DNA from: Lachnospiraceae bacterium
GTDB taxonomy: Bacteria; Bacillota; Clostridia; Lachnospirales; Lachnospiraceae
DNA length: 64,000 bases
Assembly (NCBI GenBank): GCA_022768745.1
Contig: JALELK010000115.1
Coordinates: 54,664-118,663, forward strand
Reading direction: 5' to 3'
Position 1 is the stretch's first letter. Each line of letters begins with the position of its first letter. A model generated the notes under the pieces. The model saw only the letters and a program-made list of their open reading frames with translations, was not told where the DNA came from and made no database searches. The position numbers and the translations under genes were made by a program. Positions 17,514-25,627 of this stretch are shown piece after piece.

Positions 17514-17542
17514 ATAGTAACGATTTATGATAACAAAGTCAA
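17514..17542 (-). promoter_or_regulatory. Sigma-A promoter of aroF-tyrA-aroA
   Basis: Read on the minus strand: TTGACT (17542-17537), 17 bases, TACTAT (17519-17514); each hexamer matches consensus at 5 of 6 positions. Transcription would start about 45 bases before aroF. Confidence 0.85.
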
Positions 17543-17555
17543 CACTTTAAAGTGT
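17542..17555. promoter_or_regulatory. Candidate operator palindrome at the aroF promoter
   Basis: ACACTTTAAAGTGT is a perfect 14-base palindrome touching the aroF -35 box. A further copy of its half site, AAAGTGTAAAG, continues to 17566, giving tandem GTGTAAA units. It lies between aroF and the divergent secreted-protein gene. Operator function is inferred from position and symmetry only. Confidence 0.5.
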
Positions 17556-17610
17556 AAAAGTGTAAAGGCGAAGAAGCGATAAAAAAAGGATTTTTGGACA
17601 GAGTAGTAGT

Positions 17611-18837
17611 ATGAAAAAAATAATATTAGCGGGGTTGTTTTTTTTACTGATATTTTTTGCGTTTGCTTTATCTGTCAGCGGTATGGAGGCGCAGGAAGGA
17701 AAAACGGAAACCCATAGTATTCGTTATGAGTTAAATGGTGGAAACAACTCGATTTTAAATGAAAACAATATAAAGGAAGATGATTTGCCTTTTAAACTGA
17801 GGAATCCGAAGAAAAGCGGATACAGTTTTGGAGGATGGTATGAAGAAAAAAGTTTTGAAAACAGGGTGAGGAATCTGAGGGAATTTAGAGACTATCATCT
17901 TTATGCAAAATGGAATTTAAATATCAATTCTAATCAAAATGTTCAGGATTATCCCTATCAAAATAACGGAAAGGAGATACCTTTAAAGGAGTTATCCTAT
18001 CATTTTTTGTATTCCTTGGACACTCCGGGAAATCCGAAAACCAGGGTGAATGATTTGCTGGAGGACAAGTATTCTTCTGAATATCAGTGCCCTCAGGGAC
18101 TTTGTATTACTCCGGATTATTATATTGTTTCATCTTATGCCATGGAAAATAATAAATTAGGAGCTTTGACTCTTTATGATAGAAATAGTCAGGAATATAT
18201 TGTTTCTCTTGGAATGGAAGCTGAGAGTCACTTGGGGGGAGTGACGTTTGACGGTGAAAATATATGGATATGTCACTCAAACACAAATGAGTTGGAAAAA
18301 ATATCATACGATTTTATCAAGAGACTTGCCAGTATCAGCAATCAAAATTTTATTGATATTTCCGGATGTTTTACCAGGTATAAGGTAAAGAATGTTCCCT
18401 CCTGTATCACTTATCATAAGGGAATACTGTACGTTGTCACATTCCGAGCCTATGCGCCGGGAACGATGTATTGCTATGAATTGAAAGATAATTTACTCCA
18501 ATTGAAAGAAAAATTTCTTGTTCCACCGAAAGTGCAGGGAATCGTGCTGGATGAGACGGACCAGGTATGGATTAGTCAATCCTACGGTAGAAATCGTTCC
18601 TCTCATCTTTTGGTTTACAGCAGTGTTACCTCTTTGCGAGAGGGCATATGGTCCCCAAAGGTTTCTGTGGAGATGCCTCCGGGGTCAGAGGCTGTTGAGG
18701 TTATGGGTGATGTGTGTTTTACTTTGTTTGAGACAGCCAGTTACAAGTACTATGAAGGTAGTGATGGCAGGGGGACTTGTAAATATCCCATTGATAAAAT
18801 TCTGATGATTGATTGTAACAGTATAGAATACGATTGA
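17611..18837 (+). CDS. Secreted protein with one InlB B-type (Flg_new) repeat and a propeller-like C-terminal region
   Basis: A 408-residue protein with a typical signal peptide (MKKIILAG followed by a hydrophobic stretch to about residue 25; cleavage near SVSGMEA). Residues 37-101 form one Listeria-Bacteroides type beta-repeat, recognisable by YELNGG, GYSFGGWYEE and the ending LYAKWN. The remaining 300 residues have repeated beta-strand blades with WICHS, YHKGILYVVT and QVWISQS, suggesting a beta-propeller. There is no LPXTG anchor or C-terminal helix, so it is probably released or wall-associated. The ribosome site is weak and the codon use is A/T-leaning. Function unknown. Confidence 0.75.
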   Translation: MKKIILAGLFFLLIFFAFALSVSGMEAQEGKTETHSIRYELNGGNNSILNENNIKEDDLPFKLRNPKKSGYSFGGWYEEKSFENRVRNLREFRDYHLYAKWNLNINSNQNVQDYPYQNNGKEIPLKELSYHFLYSLDTPGNPKTRVNDLLEDKYSSEYQCPQGLCITPDYYIVSSYAMENNKLGALTLYDRNSQEYIVSLGMEAESHLGGVTFDGENIWICHSNTNELEKISYDFIKRLASISNQNFIDISGCFTRYKVKNVPSCITYHKGILYVVTFRAYAPGTMYCYELKDNLLQLKEKFLVPPKVQGIVLDETDQVWISQSYGRNRSSHLLVYSSVTSLREGIWSPKVSVEMPPGSEAVEVMGDVCFTLFETASYKYYEGSDGRGTCKYPIDKILMIDCNSIEYD

Positions 18838-18869
18838 GATTAGAAATTGCCCTTTATTTCTTGAATTTC

Positions 18870-18897
18870 TTGACAAATTATGCCTGTGTGATAAAAT
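18870..18897 (+). promoter_or_regulatory. Sigma-A promoter of leuS
   Basis: TTGACA (18870-18875), 16 bases, TAAAAT (18892-18897). The leader to leuS is about 60 bases, too short for a T-box, and no TGGAACC motif is present. Confidence 0.75.
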
Positions 18898-18966
18898 TTT
18901 ATGAGTGTGTTTTTATACGAAAGAATGATAGGGCAGACTATTGTTTAGAAATAGGAGGAAGAGAGT

Positions 18967-21393
18967 ATGTCAGTACCATACAATCACAGAGCCGTCGAGA
19001 AAAAATGGAGAAAATATTGGGAAGAGAACCCAATAAATGTAAATGACGGAAAGAAAGAAAAGTATTATTGCTTAGATATGTTTCCATATCCATCCGGCAA
19101 TGGTTTACATGTAGGCCATTGGAGAGGATATGTTATTTCTGATGTGTGGAGTCGATATAAATTGATGCACGGATACTATGTGATTCATCCGATGGGATGG
19201 GATGCATTTGGACTTCCGGCAGAAAATTATGCTATTAAGATGGGGGTTCATCCTGCAGATTCCACAGCAAAGAATGTAGCAAATATCAAGCGTCAGATTA
19301 ACGAAATTGCTGCAATCTACGACTGGGATATGGAGGTAAATACCACAGATCCTAACTTCTATAAGTGGACACAGTGGATTTTTGTTCAGATGTTTAAGAA
19401 GGGATTGGCTTACGAAAAGGAAATGCCAATTAACTGGTGTCCATCTTGTAAGACCGGATTGGCAAACGAAGAGGTTGTCAATGGCAAGTGTGAGCGTTGC
19501 GGCTCTGATGTGACCAAGAAAAATTTAAAGCAGTGGATGTTAAAGATTACCGCCTATGCAGATCGTCTTTTGGATGATTTGGATACTCTGGATTGGCCTG
19601 AAAAGGTTAAAAAAATGCAGACAGACTGGATTGGAAAGAGTTACGGTGCTGAGGTAAACTTTAAGGTTGAAAATTCTGACCAGGAAATTACGGTATACAC
19701 CACAAGACCGGATACCTTATATGGTGCAACCTTTATGGTTCTTGCACCGGAGCATGCTCTTGCAAAAGAACTTGCAAATGATGAGACAAGAGAAGCGGTA
19801 GAGGAGTATATATATAACACATCTTTGAAGTCCTCTGTTGACCGTCTCCAGGATAAGGAGAAGACAGGTGTATTTACGGGAAGTTACGCAATCAATCCTC
19901 TCAATGGAGCCAAGGTTCCTATTTGGTTGTCTGACTATGTTCTGGCTGATTATGGTACCGGTGCTATTATGTGTGTTCCTGCTCATGATGACCGTGACTT
20001 TGAGTTTGCAAAGAAATTTAATATTCCAATCATCCAGGTTATTGCAAAGGATGGCAAGGAAATCGAAAATATGACAGAGGCTTATACTGAGGCTTCCGGA
20101 ACAATGATTAATTCCGGAGACTGGAACGGTATGGAATCTTCTGTACTCAAAAAAGAAGCTCCTGCAATGATTGAAAAAATGGGCTTTGGAAAGAAGACCA
20201 CGAATTATAAGTTGCGTGACTGGGTGTTCTCAAGACAGCGTTACTGGGGAGAGCCAATTCCGATTATACATTGTCCGGATTGTGGCGCTGTACCGGTTCC
20301 GGAGGACCAGTTGCCACTTTTGTTGCCTGAGGTTGAGTCATATCAGCCAACAGGAACCGGCGAATCGCCACTTGCAGATATTACCGACTGGGTGAATACC
20401 ACATGTCCATGTTGTGGTAAGCCAGCAAAGAGAGAGACAAACACCATGCCTCAGTGGGCAGGTTCCTCATGGTATTTTCTCCGTTATGTGGATAATAAAA
20501 ATAACGAAGAACTGGTATCAAAGGAAAAGGCAGATAAGTACTTGCCGGTAGATATGTATATTGGTGGTGTGGAACATGCGGTATTGCATTTGCTCTATTC
20601 CAGATTCTATACCAAATTCTTATACGATATTGGTGTCATTGATTTCCAGGAGCCATTTAAGAAACTGTTTAATCAGGGAATGGTATGTGGACGTGACAAG
20701 GAAACCGGAGCAGCCACAAAGATGAGTAAATCCCTTGGAAATATTGTTTCACCGGATGACATAGTCAGAGACTACGGATGCGATTCTCTGAGATTGTATG
20801 AACTCTTTATTGGACCACCGGAGTTGGATTCTATCTGGGATGACAGAGGAATGGATGGAATTTATCGTTTCCTTACCAGATTCTGGAATTTGGTTATGGA
20901 TCATAAGGATGATGGTGTTTCTGAGACTAAGGAATTAATCAAGGAGAGAAACCGTCTGGCATATGACATTACCACTCGTTTGGAGAGTTTTAGCCTTAAT
21001 ACTGTTATCTCTGCATTTATGGAGCATAACAACAAACTTTGCGATATGGCAAAGAAGGGCGGAGTTGATAAAAAGACCCTTGAGACATTTGTCGTTCTTC
21101 TTGCACCGTTTGCACCACACATCAGTGAGGAACTTTATCATGAATTAGGACATGAGGAGTCTGTGTTTACTGCACAGTGGCCGGAATATGATGAGAAAGC
21201 AATGGAAGATGATGAAGTCGAGATTGCTGTTCAGATTAACGGTAAGACCAAGGCTGTCATTTCAGTGGCAAAGGATATTGCAAAAGAGGATGCTCTTGCT
21301 GCAGGAAAAGAAGCATTAGGTGATAAGTTGTCAGGAAACATTGTGAAAGAAATTTATGTTCCCGGAAAGATTATCAATATCGTTGCAAAATAA
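18967..21393 (+). CDS. leuS: Leucyl-tRNA synthetase
   Basis: An 808-residue class I synthetase. The HIGH-type motif occurs as [14 protein letters not shown] near residue 43. The zinc-type insert CPSCKTG...CERCG is near 158-180, and the CP1 editing domain (about 225-420) contains [13 protein letters not shown] and [15 protein letters not shown] with the editing Asp. The KMSKS loop appears as KMSKSLGN near 580, followed by the anticodon-binding helical domain. It charges tRNA-Leu. It has its own promoter and an AGGAGG ribosome site, and is followed by a strong terminator. Confidence 0.98.
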   Translation: MSVPYNHRAVEKKWRKYWEENPINVNDGKKEKYYCLDMFPYPSGNGLHVGHWRGYVISDVWSRYKLMHGYYVIHPMGWDAFGLPAENYAIKMGVHPADSTAKNVANIKRQINEIAAIYDWDMEVNTTDPNFYKWTQWIFVQMFKKGLAYEKEMPINWCPSCKTGLANEEVVNGKCERCGSDVTKKNLKQWMLKITAYADRLLDDLDTLDWPEKVKKMQTDWIGKSYGAEVNFKVENSDQEITVYTTRPDTLYGATFMVLAPEHALAKELANDETREAVEEYIYNTSLKSSVDRLQDKEKTGVFTGSYAINPLNGAKVPIWLSDYVLADYGTGAIMCVPAHDDRDFEFAKKFNIPIIQVIAKDGKEIENMTEAYTEASGTMINSGDWNGMESSVLKKEAPAMIEKMGFGKKTTNYKLRDWVFSRQRYWGEPIPIIHCPDCGAVPVPEDQLPLLLPEVESYQPTGTGESPLADITDWVNTTCPCCGKPAKRETNTMPQWAGSSWYFLRYVDNKNNEELVSKEKADKYLPVDMYIGGVEHAVLHLLYSRFYTKFLYDIGVIDFQEPFKKLFNQGMVCGRDKETGAATKMSKSLGNIVSPDDIVRDYGCDSLRLYELFIGPPELDSIWDDRGMDGIYRFLTRFWNLVMDHKDDGVSETKELIKERNRLAYDITTRLESFSLNTVISAFMEHNNKLCDMAKKGGVDKKTLETFVVLLAPFAPHISEELYHELGHEESVFTAQWPEYDEKAMEDDEVEIAVQINGKTKAVISVAKDIAKEDALAAGKEALGDKLSGNIVKEIYVPGKIINIVAK

Positions 21394-21399
21394 AAATAG

Positions 21400-21441
21400 G
21401 CTCCAAAAGTCAGATAAAAACTGGCTTTTGGAGCTTTTTTT
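21400..21441. terminator. Bidirectional terminator after leuS
   Basis: GCTCCAAAAGTCAG (21400-21413), a 7-base loop and CTGGCTTTTGGAGC (21421-21434) form a 14-bp stem with one G-U pair, followed by seven T. It also serves the converging minus-strand small gene whose stop lies in the T-run. Confidence 0.93.
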
Positions 21442-21724
21442 AATGAGGTCGAAAGGTTTTTGCCAGGGCGATAATCCGGTCAGCCTTTTGTTGCTCTTCC
21501 GGAGACATGTTTTGCTTGAGAATATTAATCAGCATTGTGGTTTCTGCATCAGAAAAGGAAAGTCCCTGTTGCTTTGCATCCATGGCGGCTGTTGAAAGCT
21601 GGGACGCCAGAGAGTTGGCATTTTCAGGGCTTTGTGGAGTTTGCATGGCAAAATTTTTCAAAAATGCCTGCTTTTCCGGAGAAATGGTTTGGAATAAAGG
21701 GTTGTTCATAAAAGATAAATCCAT
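21440..21724 (-). CDS. Small Gln/Met-rich helical protein, unknown
   Basis: A 94-residue soluble protein, predicted almost entirely helical, with Gln, Met and Ser enriched and no Cys. Segments such as ISPEKQAFLKNF and MSPEEQQKADRIIALAKTF look like amphipathic helices. Its ATG directly follows the TAG of the upstream gene, and a GGAGG ribosome site lies inside that gene's end, so the two are translationally coupled. I do not recognise a family. Confidence 0.7.
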   Translation of the reverse strand: MDLSFMNNPLFQTISPEKQAFLKNFAMQTPQSPENANSLASQLSTAAMDAKQQGLSFSDAETTMLINILKQNMSPEEQQKADRIIALAKTFRPH

Positions 21725-22060
21725 CTAATTTTGTCCTCCATTAAATAAAATGTCATAGGTTGAAAGCATTTGCATTGCATTTAAGAAATGGTCAATCTGA
21801 TGTTGTTCCTGTTCATTGCACTGGGATTTGATAGCATTTAGCAAATCCACTGTGTTGTCTTTTCGTTCCATAGCAGAAATTTGCATAGTGTTTTCCGGGT
21901 TCTCAAAAAATTCCATAGTCCTTTGCAACTGCATATAGGAAATGAGCATGGAGATATTTTTCTGTGATGTGGAGTTTACATATGGCAGAATTGTTTTTAA
22001 AATGTTGATTTCCTTACAATTTGCCCGATCCTCATAAAGAGTTGATATTTCGTTTTCCAT
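21725..22060 (-). CDS. Small helical protein, unknown, coupled to the downstream 94-residue protein
   Basis: A 111-residue soluble, probably all-helical protein with two Cys (residues 14 and about 82) and no membrane segment. It is the first gene of a two-gene minus-strand unit. The short distance and stop-start abutment with the following gene suggest the two products act together. No SD-perfect site is seen before the ATG (AAAAAAGCCT only), so initiation may be weak. Neighbouring the Cys-rich small protein, the pair could belong to a spore or envelope locus, but that is only positional inference. Confidence 0.68.
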   Translation of the reverse strand: MENEISTLYEDRANCKEINILKTILPYVNSTSQKNISMLISYMQLQRTMEFFENPENTMQISAMERKDNTVDLLNAIKSQCNEQEQHQIDHFLNAMQMLSTYDILFNGGQN

Positions 22061-22130
22061 AGGCTTTTTTATTTATTCTATGATAAAAACCAAAAGTTAG
22101 AATATCCATATGATAGTAAAAAAGGGTATT

Positions 22131-22271
22131 ATGAAAAAAAGAATTATCAGAGATAACGAATGCTATGAAATTGATTTGGAATGTGTAGAAAGAAGAAAAA
22201 AAGAAGAAGAATTGAGACTACAGAGAGAAGCACAGAGAAAAAGAAGTGAAAATACAAAGGGCGCCAGGTAA
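22131..22271 (+). CDS. 46-residue Lys/Glu/Arg-rich small protein (candidate)
   Basis: ATG at 22131, TAA at 22269. The product, starting MKKRIIRDNECYEIDLECVERRK, is highly charged with a predicted single amphipathic helix in the second half, and has two Cys. It is preceded by a weak ribosome site (AAAGGG, 6 bases away) and a possible -10 (TATGAT, 22109). Its stop codon lies exactly in the loop of a strong intrinsic terminator, the expected geometry for a compact one-gene transcript. The family is not recognised. A real gene is likely but not certain. Confidence 0.6.
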   Translation: MKKRIIRDNECYEIDLECVERRKKEEELRLQREAQRKRSENTKGAR

Positions 22272-22285
22272 GGCGCCCCTTTTTT
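22259..22285 (+). terminator. Intrinsic terminator overlapping the 46-residue gene end
   Basis: GGGCGCC (22259-22265), a 6-base loop containing the TAA stop, and GGCGCCC (22272-22278), then six T. A very GC-rich 7-bp stem in otherwise AT-rich sequence. Confidence 0.93.
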
Positions 22286-22295
22286 CGTATGAAAT

Positions 22296-22511
22296 TTAGA
22301 AAATGCTTCCGCATCCGTTGCTACCGCCACAGAAGAGCAATAACAAAATCAACCAGATGCAATCGTTATTTCCTCCGCAACCGCATCCATCACCGGAAAG
22401 GGAGCTGGTGCCGTTGTTGCAAAGAGAAAGAATTAAGATAATCCAGATGAGAGAACTACAACAGTTGTTCTCACTTCCACATCCACAGTTTGTTGCTACC
22501 AGGTCACTCAT
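22296..22511 (-). CDS. Cysteine/glycine-rich small protein with internal duplication (HCP-like)
   Basis: The reading frame extends to a TTG upstream, but that TTG-AGG-AGG is itself the ribosome site for the ATG at 22511, so the 71-residue product starting MSDLVATN is the correct one. It has two repeats: CGCGSENNCC followed by hydrophobic IWIILILSLC, then CGCGGNNDC followed by IWLILLLLFC. There are 11 Cys and abundant Gly and Asn. Such proteins are often labelled chorion-class high-cysteine proteins in Clostridia and are suspected spore-coat or surface components. A sigma-K-like promoter upstream supports a sporulation role. No function is proven. Confidence 0.8.
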   Translation of the reverse strand: MSDLVATNCGCGSENNCCSSLIWIILILSLCNNGTSSLSGDGCGCGGNNDCIWLILLLLFCGGSNGCGSIF

Positions 22512-22537
22512 AAGAAACCTCCTCAATATTTACAATG

Positions 22538-22564
22538 TATCTTATGAAAAAACTCTTAATGTGT
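22538..22564 (-). promoter_or_regulatory. Candidate sigma-K/sigma-E-type promoter for the cysteine-rich protein
   Basis: Read on the minus strand: AC at 22564-22563, a 16-base spacer, then CATAAGATA (22546-22538), matching the Bacillus sigma-K -10 pattern CATANNNTA. It lies about 27 bases before the ATG. Short motifs like this occur by chance, so confidence is limited. Confidence 0.4.
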
Positions 22565-22584
22565 TACATATTTTTCTTATGAAA

Positions 22585-22613
22585 TTGAATTTTGGATAAA
22601 ACAGGGATATAAT
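22585..22613 (+). promoter_or_regulatory. Sigma-A promoter of the chemoreceptor gene
   Basis: TTGAAT (22585-22590), 17 bases, and a perfect TATAAT (22608-22613), 33 bases before the start codon. Confidence 0.8.
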
Positions 22614-22646
22614 GGGGACAAAAGTACATTTTGGAGGTTTGAATTT

Positions 22647-24332
22647 ATGAAAACTGAGACACAAAAGAAGCGTGGAACCATTGCTGTTAAGATTGATTTA
22701 TTGGTAATCATTATGGTTATTGTTTCAAACGTTGTTTGTCTGGCAGTATTGGTTTCAAAATCCAGAAGGAATATCAGCGAGGCCGTACAAAACAGTATGC
22801 TGGATATGGTGGATTGCTATTCAAAACTGATTGAAAACGAGATGGTTGAAAAAGGGGTAGGGGAACTTAAGTATGAGGAGTATTCCGTTATCTTAAAGAA
22901 TTCGGGCGTGAAAGGGATGGATAGCTCCTATATTTATGTGGTGGATCAAAACGGTACTATGCTCTATCACCCTACAGAGGAAAAAGTAGGTAACCCTGTT
23001 GAAAATGAGGTGGTGAAGGGCATTGTAAAGGAAATTGAAAACGGAAAAATTCCGGAAGATGCAGTTACTACATATGATTTTAATGGGGTAAAAAAATACG
23101 CAAGTTACACCGTTCTCAATAATAAGGATATTGTTGTTGTCAGTGCGAATGAATCAGAAGCCCTGGCAAAAATAAGCAGTACCACAAGCGGAGCAGTGGG
23201 AATTTTGGTGGTTATGGTAATTGTGGCAAGCGTTGCCACTTTGGTATTTTGCAGAAAGCTGGTAAAACCATTAGTTCAGTTGAGCGGAATTGTAAAAAAA
23301 GTAGCCGGCGGTGAAATGGACGTTGACTTTTCAAAAGTGAAAAGTACAAATGACGAAATCGGTTTGATTGCAGACAGTATCAAGGATATGACAAAATCCT
23401 TAGGGGGTATTGTTGAAAAAATTCGTACCACCAGTGATGCTATGTCACAACACAGTTTCCAGTTGAATATGACCAGTGAACAGACGTTGGCTGCAAATAA
23501 TGAAATCAGCAAGGCTGTAGAGGATGTGGCTGAGGGTTCCACAGATATGGCGTCGTCCATTTCAGATATCAATGTGGATTTGGGAAGTATGGATGAAGAG
23601 ACTCATACCATTGATGCTTCTGTAGCGGATATTAAGCAACAGACCCATATGGTTCTGGAAAGCAGTTCTATGATGAGTGGAAAAATGCACCATATGGAAG
23701 AAAGCAGTGTACAGATGGATGAAGGGATTGCAAATATATCTGAGCGCATTCAGACGGTTAACGCTGTTGTGGACAAGGTTAGCGATATAATCGGCGTGAT
23801 AGAAGACATTTCCGGTCAGACCAACCTGTTGTCCCTTAACGCTTCCATAGAGGCTGCCAGAGCGGGAGAAGCCGGAAGAGGTTTTGCAGTTGTTGCAGAG
23901 GAAATCAGGGTTTTATCTGACAATACCAGTGGTGAATTGAACAATATTAAGGAAATTATTTCAGAATTGGTTCAGGAGTGCGATGCCTGTGTGGCTGCGT
24001 CAAACGAAATTGTAGAAAATAATACAGTTCAAAAAGAAGAAATTACCGCTGTGTTAGGTGAGTTTACTAATTTGGATCATCAGATTGAACTGACTGTGGA
24101 AAAGGCAGATGAAATTAAAACATTGGTTGATCAGATGGTTCATTTGAATGGCAATATTACCCAGAATAGTAAGGGACTTACAGATGTAAGTTCTGCCAAC
24201 GCTGCTGCAACCCAGCAGATGACAGCCAATATTCAGGAATTAAATGCCATGATGAACGGTGTGGCAGAAATGGCCGGACAGATGCAGGAGCAGTCTGAGA
24301 CATTGAATGAGGCGCTTACATACTTTAAGTAA
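22647..24332 (+). CDS. Methyl-accepting chemotaxis protein
   Basis: A 561-residue receptor with helices at about 19-37 and 189-207 bounding a 150-residue Cache-type ligand-binding domain outside ([23 protein letters not shown] is typical of Cache folds). A HAMP domain follows (about 208-260), then a long signalling coiled coil with the conserved hairpin tip at about 390-420 ([20 protein letters not shown]). It would relay a chemical signal to CheA/CheW. No other che genes are nearby, so this is an orphan receptor gene with its own promoter. The ligand is unknown. Confidence 0.95.
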   Translation: MKTETQKKRGTIAVKIDLLVIIMVIVSNVVCLAVLVSKSRRNISEAVQNSMLDMVDCYSKLIENEMVEKGVGELKYEEYSVILKNSGVKGMDSSYIYVVDQNGTMLYHPTEEKVGNPVENEVVKGIVKEIENGKIPEDAVTTYDFNGVKKYASYTVLNNKDIVVVSANESEALAKISSTTSGAVGILVVMVIVASVATLVFCRKLVKPLVQLSGIVKKVAGGEMDVDFSKVKSTNDEIGLIADSIKDMTKSLGGIVEKIRTTSDAMSQHSFQLNMTSEQTLAANNEISKAVEDVAEGSTDMASSISDINVDLGSMDEETHTIDASVADIKQQTHMVLESSSMMSGKMHHMEESSVQMDEGIANISERIQTVNAVVDKVSDIIGVIEDISGQTNLLSLNASIEAARAGEAGRGFAVVAEEIRVLSDNTSGELNNIKEIISELVQECDACVAASNEIVENNTVQKEEITAVLGEFTNLDHQIELTVEKADEIKTLVDQMVHLNGNITQNSKGLTDVSSANAAATQQMTANIQELNAMMNGVAEMAGQMQEQSETLNEALTYFK

Positions 24333-24346
24333 TTGGGAGTGTTTGC

Positions 24347-24375
24347 TTTACCTGGAAAACATCTTTTGTTATACT
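24347..24375 (+). promoter_or_regulatory. Probable sigma-A promoter of icd
   Basis: TTTACC (24347-24352), 17 bases, TATACT (24370-24375), about 35 bases before icd. The -35 is weak. Confidence 0.5.
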
Positions 24376-24409
24376 ATCATCAGTGTGATGAAAACAGGAG
24401 GAGATAAAG

Positions 24410-25618
24410 ATGAGTAAGATTGAGATGAAGACACCTCTCGTGGAGATGGACGGAGATGAGATGACAAGAATTCTTTGGCAGATGATCAAAGATGAACTTT
24501 TACTTCCGTTTATTAATTTAAATACAGAGTATTATGATTTGGGGTTGGAGCATCGAAATGAGACCAATGACCAGGTAACCATTGATTCTGCAGAGGCCAC
24601 CAAAAAATATGGCGTAGCAGTTAAGTGCGCAACCATTACACCAAACGCTGCCAGAATGACAGAGTATGATTTGAAGGAAATGTGGAAAAGTCCTAACGGA
24701 ACCATCAGAGCGATTTTAGATGGTACCGTTTTTCGAGCACCGATTATTGTCAAAGGAATTGAACCTTGTGTTAGAAACTGGAAAAAGCCCATTACCATTG
24801 CCCGTCATGCCTATGGTGATGTATACAAAAATTGTGAGATGAAAATTCCAGGAGCCGGAAAGGTAGAACTGGTTTATACAGCTGAGGATGGCACCCAGAC
24901 AAAAGAAGTGGTACATAATTTTGCCGGTCCTGGTGTGGTTCAGGGACAGCACAATTTAGACAATTCTATCGAGAGTTTTGCTAAGAGTTGTTTTAATTAT
25001 GCTCTCGATACAAAACAGGATTTGTGGTTTGCAACCAAAGATACCATTTCCAAGAAGTATGACCACACTTTTAAGGATATTTTCCAGGAAATCTTTGATG
25101 CAGAATACAAGGAAAAATTTGACGAGGCAGGTATTACTTATTTTTATACCTTGATTGATGATGCAGTTGCCAGAGTAATGAAATCTGAGGGTGGTTATAT
25201 CTGGGCATGTAAGAACTACGATGGGGATGTTATGAGCGATATGGTATCCTCTGCCTTTGGTTCACTGGCTATGATGACTTCCGTATTGGTTTCCCCACAG
25301 GGTGTCTACGAATATGAGGCAGCTCATGGAACGGTACAGCGTCACTATTACAAACATTTAAAAGGTGAAGAGACATCTACTAATTCAGTGGCCACCATTT
25401 TTGCCTGGACCGGTGCTCTCAGAAAGCGCGGTGAGTTAGATGGCACTTCTGAGCTTTGCGATTTTGCGGACAAGTTGGAGAAGGCGTGTATTGATACCAT
25501 TGAGAGCGGAAAGATGACCAAGGATTTGGCATTGATTACCACCATTGAAAATCCTGTTGTTTTAAACAGCGAGAATTTCATCAAGGAAATCAGAAAGACC
25601 TTGGAAAAAATGCTTTAG
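24410..25618 (+). CDS. icd: NADP-dependent isocitrate dehydrogenase, eukaryote-like subfamily
   Basis: A 402-residue enzyme that resembles the homodimeric eukaryotic-type NADP-IDH rather than the E. coli type. Signs are [15 protein letters not shown] at the start, [33 protein letters not shown] and [12 protein letters not shown]. Further on are the metal-binding [28 protein letters not shown] and the coenzyme segment [14 protein letters not shown]. It oxidises isocitrate to 2-oxoglutarate with NADP+, here probably mainly for glutamate synthesis, as an anaerobe of this type need not run a full TCA cycle. The start has AGGAGG. An ABC-F gene follows 9 bases after the stop. Confidence 0.96.
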   Translation: MSKIEMKTPLVEMDGDEMTRILWQMIKDELLLPFINLNTEYYDLGLEHRNETNDQVTIDSAEATKKYGVAVKCATITPNAARMTEYDLKEMWKSPNGTIRAILDGTVFRAPIIVKGIEPCVRNWKKPITIARHAYGDVYKNCEMKIPGAGKVELVYTAEDGTQTKEVVHNFAGPGVVQGQHNLDNSIESFAKSCFNYALDTKQDLWFATKDTISKKYDHTFKDIFQEIFDAEYKEKFDEAGITYFYTLIDDAVARVMKSEGGYIWACKNYDGDVMSDMVSSAFGSLAMMTSVLVSPQGVYEYEAAHGTVQRHYYKHLKGEETSTNSVATIFAWTGALRKRGELDGTSELCDFADKLEKACIDTIESGKMTKDLALITTIENPVVLNSENFIKEIRKTLEKML

Positions 25619-25627
25619 GAGGAAAGA

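Noticed and set aside
18898..18966. Possible T-box or leader peptide before leuS
   Set aside because: The leader is under 70 bases, with no TGGAACC motif, no terminator hairpin and no Leu-rich short frame.
22303..22599. 98-codon plus-strand frame opposite the Cys-rich gene
   Set aside because: The minus-strand frame has a GGAGG site and clear internal repeats; the plus frame is its Pro/Gln-rich shadow.
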